Shown here one piece after another: positions 22,701 to 33,748 of a DNA stretch of 64,000 nucleotides. Each line of letters opens with the position of its first letter. Position 1 is the first letter of the stretch. The notes under the pieces are model-generated. The model saw only the letters and a program-made list of their open reading frames with translations. It was not told the origin of the DNA and did not search any database. A program made the translations under genes and the position numbers. The DNA comes from Globodera rostochiensis (lineage: Eukaryota > Nematoda > Chromadorea > Rhabditida > Heteroderidae). The stretch is from assembly GCA_018350325.1 (NCBI GenBank), contig JAEVLN010000024.1, positions 124,001 to 188,000 of the forward strand, given 5' to 3'.

Positions 22701-24499
22701 CTTTTTTGAATTTTTAATTTAACCGCCATATTTCGAACATGATTGCCAGCAAATAAGGAAAGAATATTGCAAATCTCAGCAAATATCTTCGTTTTCTGAT
22801 CTAATTATAATATTGCATTTTGGTTTTTATATCTTTATATATATATATAAATATATTACTTGGAAGCTTGTCAACGAATTGAACTAAAATATTCTTCATT
22901 TCATTCAATGTAATTCCACTTCCCAACCAAAGTCCATTTTCTTCACTTCGAAATGCTCGAAGAGATGGAATCTAAATAAATAATTCATATAATTTGTAAA
23001 CTATAAATTTTAAAATAAGAATTGCTTTAATTTGTTTGTTTATTTTTACATTTTAATGTTGATGACCCGTCGAAGATCAATGTGTCTGAACTTCAACTCA
23101 ACTCCGATCTCCGTATTTCCAGCCATAAGACGAGCATTTGGAAATTCACTATTGTTAAAGTTAAAAACAATTCAAATTAATTTATTTATTTCGAAAAAAC
23201 AAAAAATGCGTTTTATGTTATACCGTTTTAATGCTAACCATTGTTCCATTTTAACCGGTTGATACCAATAATAACCGTCGTTTTCCATCATAAAACTTTT
23301 TTGGTTCCAAGCACCAAACTAAATCTTATTATATTATTTGTTTAAATATGTTATACATTTTACCGTCAATTCTGGTGGAAAAATCAATTCTTGCGAGGAT
23401 TCAATGTTTGGCAAAGTGCATAAATTGCTCAATTTTGTTATGAGTCTGAAGTGTAATAATATACGTCGTTAGGATATTTATTAATTACCTATTTGACTAT
23501 TAAAATAGATATTTATTTAAATATTAATACCTTTCTTCCATTAGAATCACAGCGATTTTCAGTTTCAACAAGTCCATTAGATGACATACAACACTTTTCT
23601 TCTCTACAGCAATTTGTTTTTTGTCCATTTGTTTTGTGAACGAATAAAATGCTTCCAAAATTGGACGGTAACCAGTTACAACGGCACAAATTTCCTGACA
23701 TAATTAAATTGTGACATTTGATAAATTTAATTGTAAATTACTGTAATTTTCATTAAGTATCTATCCTATTTTAACAAAATAAATTGCCTTGAAGGCATTC
23801 ATCCACTTCGGCATAAGTTGGCTCCGGTTTGTTGCGTAACAAAGTGTACATTGCCATCACAAAACCCGGTGTGCAATAACCACATGGGAGCCATGAGCAC
23901 TGATTATTAATTTTATATTTAAAAATTAAAAAATAACTAAAATAAATTTTTAAAACACCGCGAAAAGTCGTTCTTGGACTGGATGTATTCGCTTTTGACC
24001 ACCACCAATTCCTTCAACGGTTGTCACCGCTTTGCCAACACTGAACACACCGGGGAAAGGCAGGCATTCACGGATAATGCCTTTTTTGATTTTATTTTAT
24101 GAAAATCAAATTTAATTAAATTTTATTATTTACCGTATTTCACCACTGTTTGGATTCAGTTTCAGAAACCATCACTGTACAAGCGCCACAACCGCCTTCA
24201 TTGCAGCCGATTTTTGTTCCGCGCAAATTCACTAAAAAAATGATTTTTTAAAGTTATTAAATTAGTATAAATATTAAATATTTACAATACATTTATCCCG
24301 CAAAAAGGCTGCCAAAGTAATGCGCGGATCAATTGACTTAATTTATTTTAATATTTAAGAAAAAAAATGAATTTATGTTAGGTAATAAATTGATTTCGCG
24401 CTTACTTTAACGTCAATGCGAATTCCATTCACGAAAAATGTGAGTGTGGTAGAGTCAAATTGAAGGCTGATCAATTTTTTTTTGATTGCTGGTCGTCAT
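16702..24499 (-). CDS. xdh: Xanthine dehydrogenase (molybdenum hydroxylase)
   Basis: About 24 short exons on the minus strand cover the whole family length in order. 2Fe-2[16 protein letters not shown] (about 24220) and [18 protein letters not shown] with NLCRC (23.85-23.68 kb). FAD domain: [40 protein letters not shown] and [11 protein letters not shown]. Molybdopterin domain: [29 protein letters not shown] (active-site Glu region), [14 protein letters not shown] (substrate Arg), [25 protein letters not shown] and [25 protein letters not shown] and the retained Arg/Glu favour xanthine dehydrogenase over aldehyde oxidase. It oxidises hypoxanthine and xanthine to urate in purine breakdown, in the cytosol. 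Start ATG 24499 sits one base out of frame across an A9 run. At least ten further one-base frame jumps occur inside conserved blocks. Introns near 20.9 and 21.5-21.7 kb contain mobile elements. Confidence 0.9.
20850..21046. mobile_element. hAT-like short element in an xdh intron
   Basis: Ends TAGGGCAGC and GCTACCCTA, with CCGGTTAACC words inside in inverted orientation. Flanks ATTAATAA and ATTGTTAA match at six of eight positions, a decayed 8-base duplication. No coding capacity. Confidence 0.6.
21458..21724. mobile_element. Two adjacent hAT-like short elements in an xdh intron
   Basis: A first element (21458-21598, left end truncated, right end GTGCTACCCTA) abuts a second (21607-21724) that begins TAGAGTTGGTC and ends GACAACT. 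The second is flanked by CTTTTAAT and CTTTTAAC, a 7-of-8 match. Both have GC-rich, self-complementary CCGGTT/CCCGG cores. Confidence 0.55.
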
Positions 24500-24854
24500 A
24501 TTCAAATAATATACTAAATTTAATTAAATTATAAAAAAACACGAGACGAGCGTGATTAGTTCACATTTTTTCAGAGAATTATCAATGATAGATTTTTCAT
24601 TGAATTTGCGTTCGGGACTTTACAACAACAAATTGTGTTCATGTGAGATAACAAATACTCCGAGGGAAAGTAACATGCCTAAATCAAAACCAGTTCATTT
24701 TATAAAAATCAATTTTCACGTTAAACTTTTAGAATCAAAAAATTAGGTATATGAAATTGTATTAAAAGATGAAAATGTAATTTTTTTAATATAAAAATAA
24801 ATATAAAAGCTTAGAATATATATTTAACTATTTCCAGCATAAATTACATTTGCT

Positions 24855-25262
24855 TACAGTTTTGTGCCACAATCTGTCGGCAATGTTGGCATCAATAGAT
24901 CACTGTCCGGCTGGTACTTGTCTAAATACTCGTGCAGCTTAAGCATAACGTCAAAGCATTTCCACAAAGGCACAATCTTACAGCCTGTGCCACAACGGAC
25001 AATCATTTGAATTTTAATTGTTTACTTTTTCACATTATTGTTTATATAAAACAAAAAATTTTAACATTTAAATTTTATAATTTAATTTATTTCTAATTAC
25101 TCACGATTTGTTCTCGTGTTCACTCAAAGATGCGCGCAATTTTCGAATGTTCTCGTCGTCGTATTTCCGCAGTCTATTTTGACGTGACGCCGATTGACTT
25201 AAGCGCTTGCATGGTAAACGAAGTCTTTGTCGATTACGCAAATTTTGGCATTTTGAATTCAT
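24855..25262 (-). CDS. Small basic protein, family unknown
   Basis: Exon 25262-25105 starts MNSKCQNLRNRQRLRLPCKR and is strongly basic (Arg/Lys/Gln), ending at a good GTGAGT donor. A second coding stretch ending at TAA 24855 reads KIVPLWKCFDVMLKLHEYLD and then LLMPTLPTDCGTKL. The acceptor joining them could not be fixed in frame. No domain recognised. It sits just upstream of the xdh start on the same strand. Confidence 0.4.
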
Positions 25263-25352
25263 TAAATTTGTTAAATTAAAAAAATAATATTCACAAAGAT
25301 TTCATTATTCTTTTACAAAGAAAAAAAGGGGAATGTTTTGTTTCGGTACAGA

Positions 25353-26591
25353 TCAATCGAACATAACATTTTCATCCGGCTCTTTATTGTCAAAGCTTTC
25401 ACTTTCTTCAGAATAATAATAATCATTTTCGAGGTCATCATTATGATCATTTTGTGACCATTCCAATCTTAGTGCTTTCCTTAAATTCAAAATAAGAAAA
25501 AGTTAGTTTTGCCTTATTTACACCATTTGTATTATAAAAGTTGCTACTTCAATTGAAAATAAAAATATTTAATAAAAAGAATATATAAAAATACATTTTC
25601 TATCTCAATTCTATCGGTTGCCAACGCATTGAGCATTTTGTGACAAGCGAAAAAACATGGAATTGCACAAATTACTGTTAGTTGCAGTTCAATTGCAATT
25701 GAAGTTCCCAAAACCCAACAAATAATATATAAAGAGAATAAAGCACTGAAAAGAAATTAAAAAAAATTATTTAATTAAAATTTAAAAAAAAAGTACATAA
25801 CATATTGAAGAAATTGGAGCTGAAACATTGGCGTTATCGGAAGCCGAAAACAAATTTTGAAGAGCTTTTAATGTAAGGACGCGCCACTAAAAAGGGAAAT
25901 TTTAATAAATAAAAGAATAAAATTAAATTATATTATCAGAACTTTACATTAAAGCTCAACAGGATCAGCGGCAGAAAACAAACAAAACAAAATGCATACG
26001 ATAAAGTCGTCCGCAATATTTTGTTTTGGCAACCTTCAATCTAATAAAAAAAATATATAAATTTGATGTTAAAATTCTATCCAATAAAATTATTAGTTTA
26101 TAAAACGTTTTATTTATGATTAAAAACCTTTTGTAAATTGTGTTGGAATTTCAGGCATGCGCTCAAAGTTTGGAGTGTCTCTTTTTCTAGGCTTGTAGGA
26201 GGGTTCTTCTGGTTGAATTGCTACACAAAAAATTCATACAAATATTAAATTTAATTTGGTTTTTTTAAAAAAAAACATTTTTTCTTTACTTTTGATATGT
26301 CCAAAAATGCATCAAATATTTCCAATCGGAGTCCAGAACGAACCGGCTATCGCCAAGATCAATTCACAGTTATATTTCCCCCGGTCTCGAATTAAATCTC
26401 ACAAAATCGCGAGACATTTTCTTTAAAAAACATTTAAAAAATGCCATTATTGATACTTAATTTAAATAAAAAAATAATTGAAATTAACCATTTCAATAGT
26501 TGATAATAACCGTTCAATGTTTTGTGCTCTTAGCAACAATGAACACTCGTGCACTAGGTGATTTTGTATGAGTAAACGGACCAAATGTTTG
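25353..26591 (-). CDS. Multi-pass membrane protein with acidic tail, family unknown
   Basis: Exon-like blocks in transcription order are 26591-26489 (QNIERLLSTIEM), about 26400-26290 (CELILAIAGSFWTPIGNI), about 26222-26130 (PSYKPRKRDTPNFERMPEIP), about 26038-25945 (RTTLSYAFCFVCFLPLILLSFN), about 25890-25803, about 25745-25600 (SLYIICWVLGTSIAIELQLT and AIPCFFACHKML) and about 25480-25353. At least three hydrophobic helices are visible, and the C terminus is acidic (NDDLENDYYYSEESESFD). Several block joins need a one-base correction. The 5' end is not found. A receptor or channel is possible; no signature is clear enough to name. Confidence 0.45.
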
Positions 26592-27724
26592 CTGAAAATG
26601 TTCAATGGTTAGTATTAGCATCATCAGACGATCTTAAATAGTGTTTTCTTTTTGAAAAAAATTTTAAATTATGTTTTTATTTTACTTCTGAATGTAAGTT
26701 GGACAATGAAGTTTTTGCTGAGCCGCACCAGTTTCGAAATTTTGTGATGCGTAGTGGGAGGCTAAGTTTCAAATCGTATTTTTTCTTAAATATTCGATAA
26801 TTTATTATATTTATATTTAACTTAGCACACTATGTACATACTTTAGAGTTCCCAAGGGTCGATTTTTTTTTGCTGTTAACGACTCTTTACGCTGAGTTGT
26901 GCTTCACTGATTCGGACCGATTCATATAAATACACGGCAAACAATTTTTGGAAAACTTAAAACACAAAAAATAAAAATTTTCAAATAAAAAAGCATTTTA
27001 TCTAAATTTATAAATTAAAAAAAATCTTTATTTTATTTTTAACTTTTGGGAGACTGGTTACATTTAAAAAGCAATTATTGTCTAAAATAATAATCCTTTT
27101 CAAGCTTTTTTGTACAGAAATTAATGTTTTTCGGTTATCGCTCCAATTTATGCTCAAAATAAAAAGAAAGACAATATTTGTAATTGATTCATTCTTGTTA
27201 ACATAGGTAAGTCCAGCCAGCTAGCCGCTTAATTTTAGGAAAAGCTGGGCAAGCAAGCAAATATTGGCAATTGTGAAAGTCCATGTAATATCAATGTTGC
27301 TATAATAAAATTAATTTAAATAGAAAAATAATTTTACACATAAATTTATAAAATTATTTCATTCAATAAATAAAATCCATATTTCTCGTTATGTTAAGTT
27401 GGACTTTAGAGTGGAAACGGATGTTAATTAAAATTTGGGCTCATTCAACCCAAAAATTTAAATATATTTAATATAATACATAAACTATTTATTTAGATAT
27501 TTAAGCTTTTGGGCGGAGGGGGCGGGAAGAAACTTGTGAATTTTGACGGAATTTGTTAAGAAATTTGCTCAAAAACCGCAGAATTTTGCTCACTTTTCAT
27601 TGGGGGAAGGGCGGAATTATTAATAAGAATCGCTTTGAGAATTTCTGATATGAATATTTCCAAAACCACTAAATAGCTGAACAAAATTTGTGGTTATCAG
27701 CAGATTTAGATAAATTAATTATAT
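26592..27724. other. Intergenic, no gene seen
   Basis: AT-rich sequence. Short runs such as TTTGGGCGGAGGGGGCGGG near 27508 stand out in composition, but no family repeat was recognised. Confidence 0.4.
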
Positions 27725-29967
27725 TTAAATGATGATATTTTTTTCAAGTTTCTCCTCTTCTGTATGATTTGATCCATCCAGACCGCTGTCAATGGCATGG
27801 CTTGAAATTGAATTGTCCTTATGTGATGCATTTAATGAAGTCGAGTGCAAATCTTAAAGAATTAATATAAAATAGCTTTAAAATAATACCAAAAGTTGAA
27901 TTTAAAATTTAAATGAGTTGAAAATAAACATTTTTTTACCATTCAAAGGCTCTTCATCATTTTCTTGCACGGGAATTGCCAAAATTGCTTTCAAGCGACG
28001 AGTTCAAGCTTCCACAACTGCACCGTCATCGTCTCGAAGTCGCCAAAAAACAATGATCACATTTATTAGAGATAGCAATTGGACCTTTAAAATTTAAATA
28101 AATTAAAATAATTATTAATTTTTTTTTTTCAAAAAAATATTTTATTTATGTACCATGTTCGGCAATATTTTGCTGTCTTTGGAATTCGCACATGTTGGTG
28201 GGGGCTTGAGGTTGTGAACAAAATGCAGAGGAATATGTGGTTTTGTTTCAGTGTCGTCATCGTCAATCACTTCATAACTAATTTAAATAAATTAATATTA
28301 AATATATAATATTAATGTTAAGAAAAATGTTTCTTTTTTAATAAAAAATAATAAATTATCCCTACAATTCCTCCGAAATAGTCGGCAAAAATCGCTGGGC
28401 ACGAGTTGTTAGAACACGATTTTTTGAAATTGGACAAGGCGAACATCGTTGTTCAACTCGTGGAAAGATGTTTTGCCCCGTAAAATTGAATATCTCGCGA
28501 GAGTGCCGCCTAAAAAAATAATTTTGCTTTTTTGATTTTAATTATTAAAAAGTTAAACGGAATGAATTCCTTCATTAAGTGATTTTTTTGTTTGCCTTGT
28601 TTTTCTTGATGATTATTTCGCCGCTGTCGCTCACAAATAATCAACAAACCGACGAAGGCAATCACATTGATGACGGTGGCAACAGCTAATAAAATAATTA
28701 GCAAATTGGTGCGAAATTGTAGCGGCAATTGGCAAGCAAATGGCTCAGTGTCCTGAAAACAATTTAAATTTATGTAGGGTTGCATTCCGACTCCGTCCGC
28801 GCAAAATTTATGCCATTTTTTCCGGGGATTTCCCCGACCCCGACACGTCTAACACCCTAAATCCCGACCCCCAAACTTATCACCGACTCGGGGATAACAT
28901 ACACCCTAAAGATGGCATTTTTGTAACAAAAAAAATTTTGAAATTTTTTAACAATATTACAATTTGCATTAAGTTTGCTTATACGTTTTTGAATTTACGC
29001 GATGAGACATTGTGAAATTCTAAGAATTTGTTAGTTAAATTTATTTTTGTATAAATATATTCGGTTTTTGATTTAACCTTTAATTGAGCAAATAACTTCT
29101 CGCTTTGCTCAATAAGACACCACGGACATCGATGACGAAAAAGTTGAACTAAAATTGAAAAAATCAAAATTTAAAAAATAGCAAACATTTTTTTTTACTT
29201 ACTGGTTAATGTGGCATTGAAACATTGGCCATGAAGTTCGAGCTGTACTTTCTCATAAACCTCGTCATTTTGACCTTTAACTTTGGCGCCAAATTGAAAA
29301 ACGGACACATAAGAAGATTCGTCACAAGTCCGAGAAAATTTGAACTTCGGATCAATGCCTATGAACAAGAACCCTATTAAAAAAATCAAAAATTATTATT
29401 ATAATTTTTGTTTGTGTTTTTTTGCATTGTAGCCAAAACAATTTTTTATGAATAAAAATTATTTTTAATTAAAATACCTGAATTGTGACATCACTTGGCA
29501 CACCTCGACCCCAAAATGTGAAAAATTCCAGTGAAATTCCCTAATAAATATAAATATAATAAAAAGCATAGTTAATAAACAACAAATTAAAATTACCGGC
29601 ACTTCAGCTTTGCTCATTGACCAATCATGTGAAAGGCGTTCATTGTATTTGGGCATTTGGTTTACAAGAGTAAATCTGAAACATTGAAAACATTAAATTT
29701 TATTTTAATTAATATTAAAATTTTAGAAGAATGTTTAAACTAAGCTTCTCACCTCGGCTCTGCACAAAGTTGTGCGGAAATGCATTCTTTGCGAAAATGG
29801 AGCTGTTCAACTTCAGTGCTGATCCAAAAGGGTTGTTGAACTGTTGTTGATGATAAATTGTTCATTAAATTTTCCAAAATTTCATCGGTAACAACAAATT
29901 GAAAGCCGATCAGACACAATGGGACAGCCTTGATCAGACTGATCAGAAATGAAGAATTTATCGGCAT
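27725..29967 (-). CDS. Single-pass type I membrane protein, family unknown
   Basis: Ten exons: 29967-29753, 29675-29597, 29540-29478, about 29358-29203, 29148-29078, 28752-28559, 28509-28366, 28277-28154, 28084-27940 and 27852-27725 (TAA). The N terminus has a hydrophobic signal (LIKAVPLCLIGFQFVV). The extracellular part carries cysteines (RTCDESS, HGQCFNAT, RHRCPWCLIEQ). The membrane helix LLIILLAVATVINVIAFVGL is followed by a basic stop-transfer ICERQRRNN and a long cytoplasmic tail (YEVIDDDDTETKPHIP). Almost all joins keep phase. Exceptions: the exon 3/exon 4 junction is off by one, and exon 9 contains an in-frame TGA at 28004-28006 with good coding on both sides. Function unknown. Confidence 0.6.
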
Positions 29968-30600
29968 AATTGGAATTTGTATAAATTAAATTGATCTTAA
30001 AAGCAAACAAAAATTATTAAAATTTTAAAAAGTGTAAACGATTTTCTTAATTTCTTTTTGGTCAGTGAAAGAAGATTTTCTGTCGTCTAAACAAAAGTAC
30101 AAAATGGTCGTCATCTTTGATGATTGGCATGAATTGAATTGATGTGCTCTCTTCGGATTAAATAAAGACATTAAATGGATGGTTTTTTTCATTTGCCCGA
30201 CAAACAATGGGATGAGGGGAGGGCACTTCAAAAAGACGAATATATTTGTTGTATCAAAGTTTCTAATGTAGAGAACAAATTTATTGCATAATGTTCTCTA
30301 ATGGTTGCCTAACTATCGATTAAAAGTAAATTAAAAATTCAATTAAATATTAAAATAAAATTGGAATTGGAATTGATTGCACAACCAAGTAAAAAATGCA
30401 GTAAAAATAAAAAGGAAATTCGTTAACACATTTAAAGAACCGTACTTTTTATAGTCAACTCTTATTTAGGTATTCTATCTCAAAGTCTGAAGATTTGGTT
30501 GGGTAAAAAAAGACGCCATTTGTCCCTTACTAAAAAACCTGTGCTTAAAAAATTCAAAAAGTGGCAAAAAGCAGCAATTTTTTTCTGAAACATTATTTTA
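29968..30600. other. Intergenic, no gene seen
   Basis: Upstream flank of the membrane-protein gene. The minus open frame 30025-30231 shows no protein features. Confidence 0.4.
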
Positions 30601-30688
30601 CCGTAGAACTCCCGGGAGTTCTATTTTTCAACCCCTCCAAAAAGGGGAGTTCTATTTTAGGGGGGGAGTTCTATTTTAGGAAATACGG
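30601..30688. mobile_element. 88-base inverted-repeat element with TA duplication
   Basis: Starts CCGTAGAACTCC, ends TTTTAGGAAATACGG, and is flanked on both sides by TA. The internal GGGAGTTCTATTTT unit is repeated and inverted, giving a foldback. The termini match those of the element at 2497-2693, so both belong to one Tc1/mariner-type non-autonomous family. Confidence 0.7.
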
Positions 30689-30868
30689 TATATCGTACTT
30701 TGCGCTACGCCAATGAGAGTGACATTTATTAGTGAATTAAAAAATATGTATTTAAATGCAATTTTTTATAAAACAAAAAGAGAGAAAGGCGGTAAAAAAA
30801 AAGATAAAAGAGGAAAAAAAGAAGAAACACTTCAAAGAATAATGAATGAATGATGCGGATGAACTTCC

Positions 30869-30885
30869 CCCCCCCCCCCCCCCAC
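30869..30885. repeat. Poly-C tract
   Basis: An uninterrupted run of C residues. Simple repeat and likely assembly weak point. Confidence 0.9.
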
Positions 30886-30972
30886 AAAACAATAATGAGA
30901 AAATTTTAATAGTTTGGATGAATCGATTCTGCTAAATGGATAATATCATATATTTCAGATTGGTTTTAAAGC

Positions 30973-31134
30973 TAGGATTGGTCCCCGACCTCAGCTCGAA
31001 CCCCGACATTTAGACTTTGCCCCGAGGGGGTTTTAGTGGGAAAACCCCCGAAACCACCGACTTTTTTTGTCGGGGTTTTTGTCCCCGACCTTCTTCGACC
31101 TTCCTCCCGCCCGAGGGGTTGGGGACCAACCCTA
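30973..31134. mobile_element. hAT-like foldback element
   Basis: Begins TAGGATTGGTCCCCGACC and ends GGGGACCAACCCTA. Its core is a run of CCCCGAC / GTCGGGG inverted words. The flanks are only roughly similar, so the target duplication has decayed. Closely related to the copy at 52558-52694, which has a perfect duplication. Confidence 0.75.
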
Positions 31135-31846
31135 GTTTACCGCTATAAAATTAAAATTGCGATCTTTATTTTATATCTTTAAGCACTGAGCGGGCTGTTT
31201 GTACAAATGAAACCATTCATTTTAAAAAAAAAAGGATGCGTTCAGATTATATCAATGCCAAAATGTTGAAATAGCCGTTCCAATCTAATTATCCCAAAAA
31301 AGAGCGAACCGCGATTGGCCTTGGGCGCCCGCCAATTTGGGCAAAATAAAATTTGAGATAGATCGATTGATAGATATAAAGCAAACGAATGAGATGTTAA
31401 TGAAAGAAGCATGAAAATGAAAATAAATTTTATACAAATAAAAATTTCAAATAAACTTCTTTCCCAACTGAAAATACGTGATTTCTTCTATTTATATAAT
31501 TTTTTTCCATAACATTGTTGAAATATTCCCAGACTCACGCTCAATTAAGATAAAAAACAGCGAAATGTGGGAAAATGTAAATCATATAACATAAAAAAAA
31601 TGATAAAACATTCTTCCACTAATAAATTGCAATTAAAACAAACAATAGAAGTTCAGCGTTTTGTTTGTTCCCACGCAATTGTAGGTCATGCCATTTTTGA
31701 AAGGTAAACGGCGTTAATTTTTAATTAATTGAGCAAACTCTGAAAAAAAATGAAAGCAAGTCTCAGATAATTGGATTTGATTATATTTTTCAGAAAATTT
31801 ATGTCGCGAAAACATAAGTTATTAATTAAGCTTAATGTTGAAAGGG

Positions 31847-32022
31847 AGGGATCAATAGTGGAGGTGCGGAATTTGCAAAAAGCCGGGCCTCGGGTAGCCG
31901 GATTTTCTCAGCTAAACAGACTCGGACCGAGCCCGGCGGGTCAAAAAAATCCTGGTAGCTTTGGGTTTTCCAGAATACTATCCCGGAAAACCCTAGTCAA
32001 GGCCTGGTCCTGTTGATCTCTA
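31847..32022. mobile_element. Degenerate GC-rich inverted-repeat element
   Basis: Left end AGGGATCAATAG and right end CTGTTGATCTCTA are imperfect inverted copies. The GC-rich interior (GCCGGGCCTCGGG, CCCGGCGGG) stands out from the AT-rich flanks. Target duplication not clear. Confidence 0.45.
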
Positions 32023-32162
32023 ATCAATGGGAAAAATAAATTCTCCAATTATTATTTTTTTATTAATTTAATACGTTTTTGATTTTATCACTAAAAGATT
32101 TTTCGTGTAGTTTAAAAAAGTTTATTTGTCAAAAAAATCGAACAACTTTACCTATACGTGCG

Positions 32163-32358
32163 ATGAAGGTGAACTTTTTTGTTATAATTTTTAGCATTCT
32201 GACTCTAGCCAACCCAATCAAATTCAACGCAATTCCAAAAATATTGTGAAAAACATTATATCTTTAACATTTTCCTGTGTTGAATTATTGGTGAAATAAC
32301 TTTTGATATTGGAGCACACAGACATTATGGTCCAGAAAGTGACAACAGCGACGACTAA
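32163..32358 (+). CDS. Possible 39-residue secreted peptide
   Basis: ATG 32163 opens a hydrophobic signal-like segment (MKVNFFVIIFSILTLANPIK). A donor GTGAAA at 32246 and an acceptor CACAG at 32321 join the second exon 32322-32358 exactly in phase. The tail is polar and acidic (HYGPESDNSDD) and ends TAA. The gene is tiny and no family is recognised; the evidence is the signal peptide plus a phase-matched intron. It could be chance. Confidence 0.35.
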
Positions 32359-33748
32359 TTCAATGCAATTATTATTTAAATATAAATTATTTTAATACTA
32401 TCGCTTAACGAAATTTATTTATTTAGTCAATGATTTGCAATTACACAATTGAGCCTTTTTTGTACATAAATGCGAACAGTATATTTTTTAAATGCAAATA
32501 GTTCTCAAGTAAAAAAGGTTTTAGAACCTAAACATACATGGAAATTATCAGTAATTTTAATAATTTGTATCGTTAATTTATTTTATAATTGATTTACCAA
32601 ATAATTTAAAAAATTTATTTGATAAACCATCACCAAAAAAAAAAGTTACAATAAGTTGGGTTTTTCGGTATAGTCATGTTAAACACTAAAACACTAAAAA
32701 AGAGAAACATCCATCGTTCAACGACGACCGAAGCTTGGGAATGCAGGCCATTGCATTCCTTCCATGCATCTAAGTAATGTAGGGAAGTAACAAAATCCAA
32801 AATTCACGATAAAAGTCATTAATTTTGTTGAAAATAAAAAATGAAAACTATCTTAAATTTTTTGTGAATACAATCATTTTTGCTTAAATATGACCGGAAA
32901 ATGCCGGAATATTGACTATACTTACTCGGATTATTCCAGGAATTTTGGTTGGCATAGTATTCGGTATGTCCATCGTTTCTGGAAAAAATAAAATTAAATA
33001 TATTGAAATAAATATATTTTTTTTTAAATTTATTTTTTGCCTTAAAGCATTTCCGCCATCTTGCGACAGGATTGTGCCACTGGTGTGATGATCAGACCGT
33101 TCCTGGGCCCATATTGTTATTATTCATCATATCCCACCACTGTCCCAAAATTGGTCGCAAAAAGTGAGACCAAAATAAATAAAATAGATAGAGACGCATC
33201 GGGCAAACATCGTTTTTTTCTATTTTATTTAGGCTTAAACCACAAACAAAAAAAAATTAATTTGGGATAGATTTTATTTCAGATTTATTAAAAGTTTTTT
33301 ACTAACCAAAAATGGGCTATGGAAATAAAGCCAAACGCGCAATGCTTTTATACAGCGCAAAAGTGCAAAAAAATGGAGAAAAGAAGATTTTCGCTGAAAA
33401 TCCGGTCAAATACACAATTTTTTCCTTAATTGAGCAACCAATTTATGGGTTTCGCATTGTACAGACCAGTTTTTACACAAATTTCAACTGGATTTGCTAG
33501 CAGCAATTTGTAGATAATTGCGCAAAAAAGGCCAACTTTGACTGCCGAAACCTTAATCTAGTTGGGGTAAATGGGATTTACTCTCCATTTTTTATGATTT
33601 TTTTTTCTTCGATTCTTATGTACTTTTTAGCAGCGATTACCCTGGTTAGCAACAACAAAAAACCCTAGTTCATCTGATGAAATTGTTTACCATTTATAGT
33701 AATTATGTATATTAAAGTAATAAATATTTAAAAATGTTGTAAAAATTA
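32359..33748. other. Mostly non-coding, some exon-like segments
   Basis: Minus strand around 32995-32933 reads PETMDIPNTMPTKIPGIIR up to a strong GTAAGT donor, and 33165-33035 has unusually GC-rich, codon-like sequence in more than one frame. I could not assemble a gene from them. 33560-33670 has ends resembling a small inverted-repeat element (CTAGTTGGGG... AACCCTAG). Confidence 0.35.

Noticed and set aside
28776..28935. Possible hAT-like element starting TAGGGTTGC in an intron
   Set aside because: No convincing right end or target duplication was found, so it was not listed as an element.
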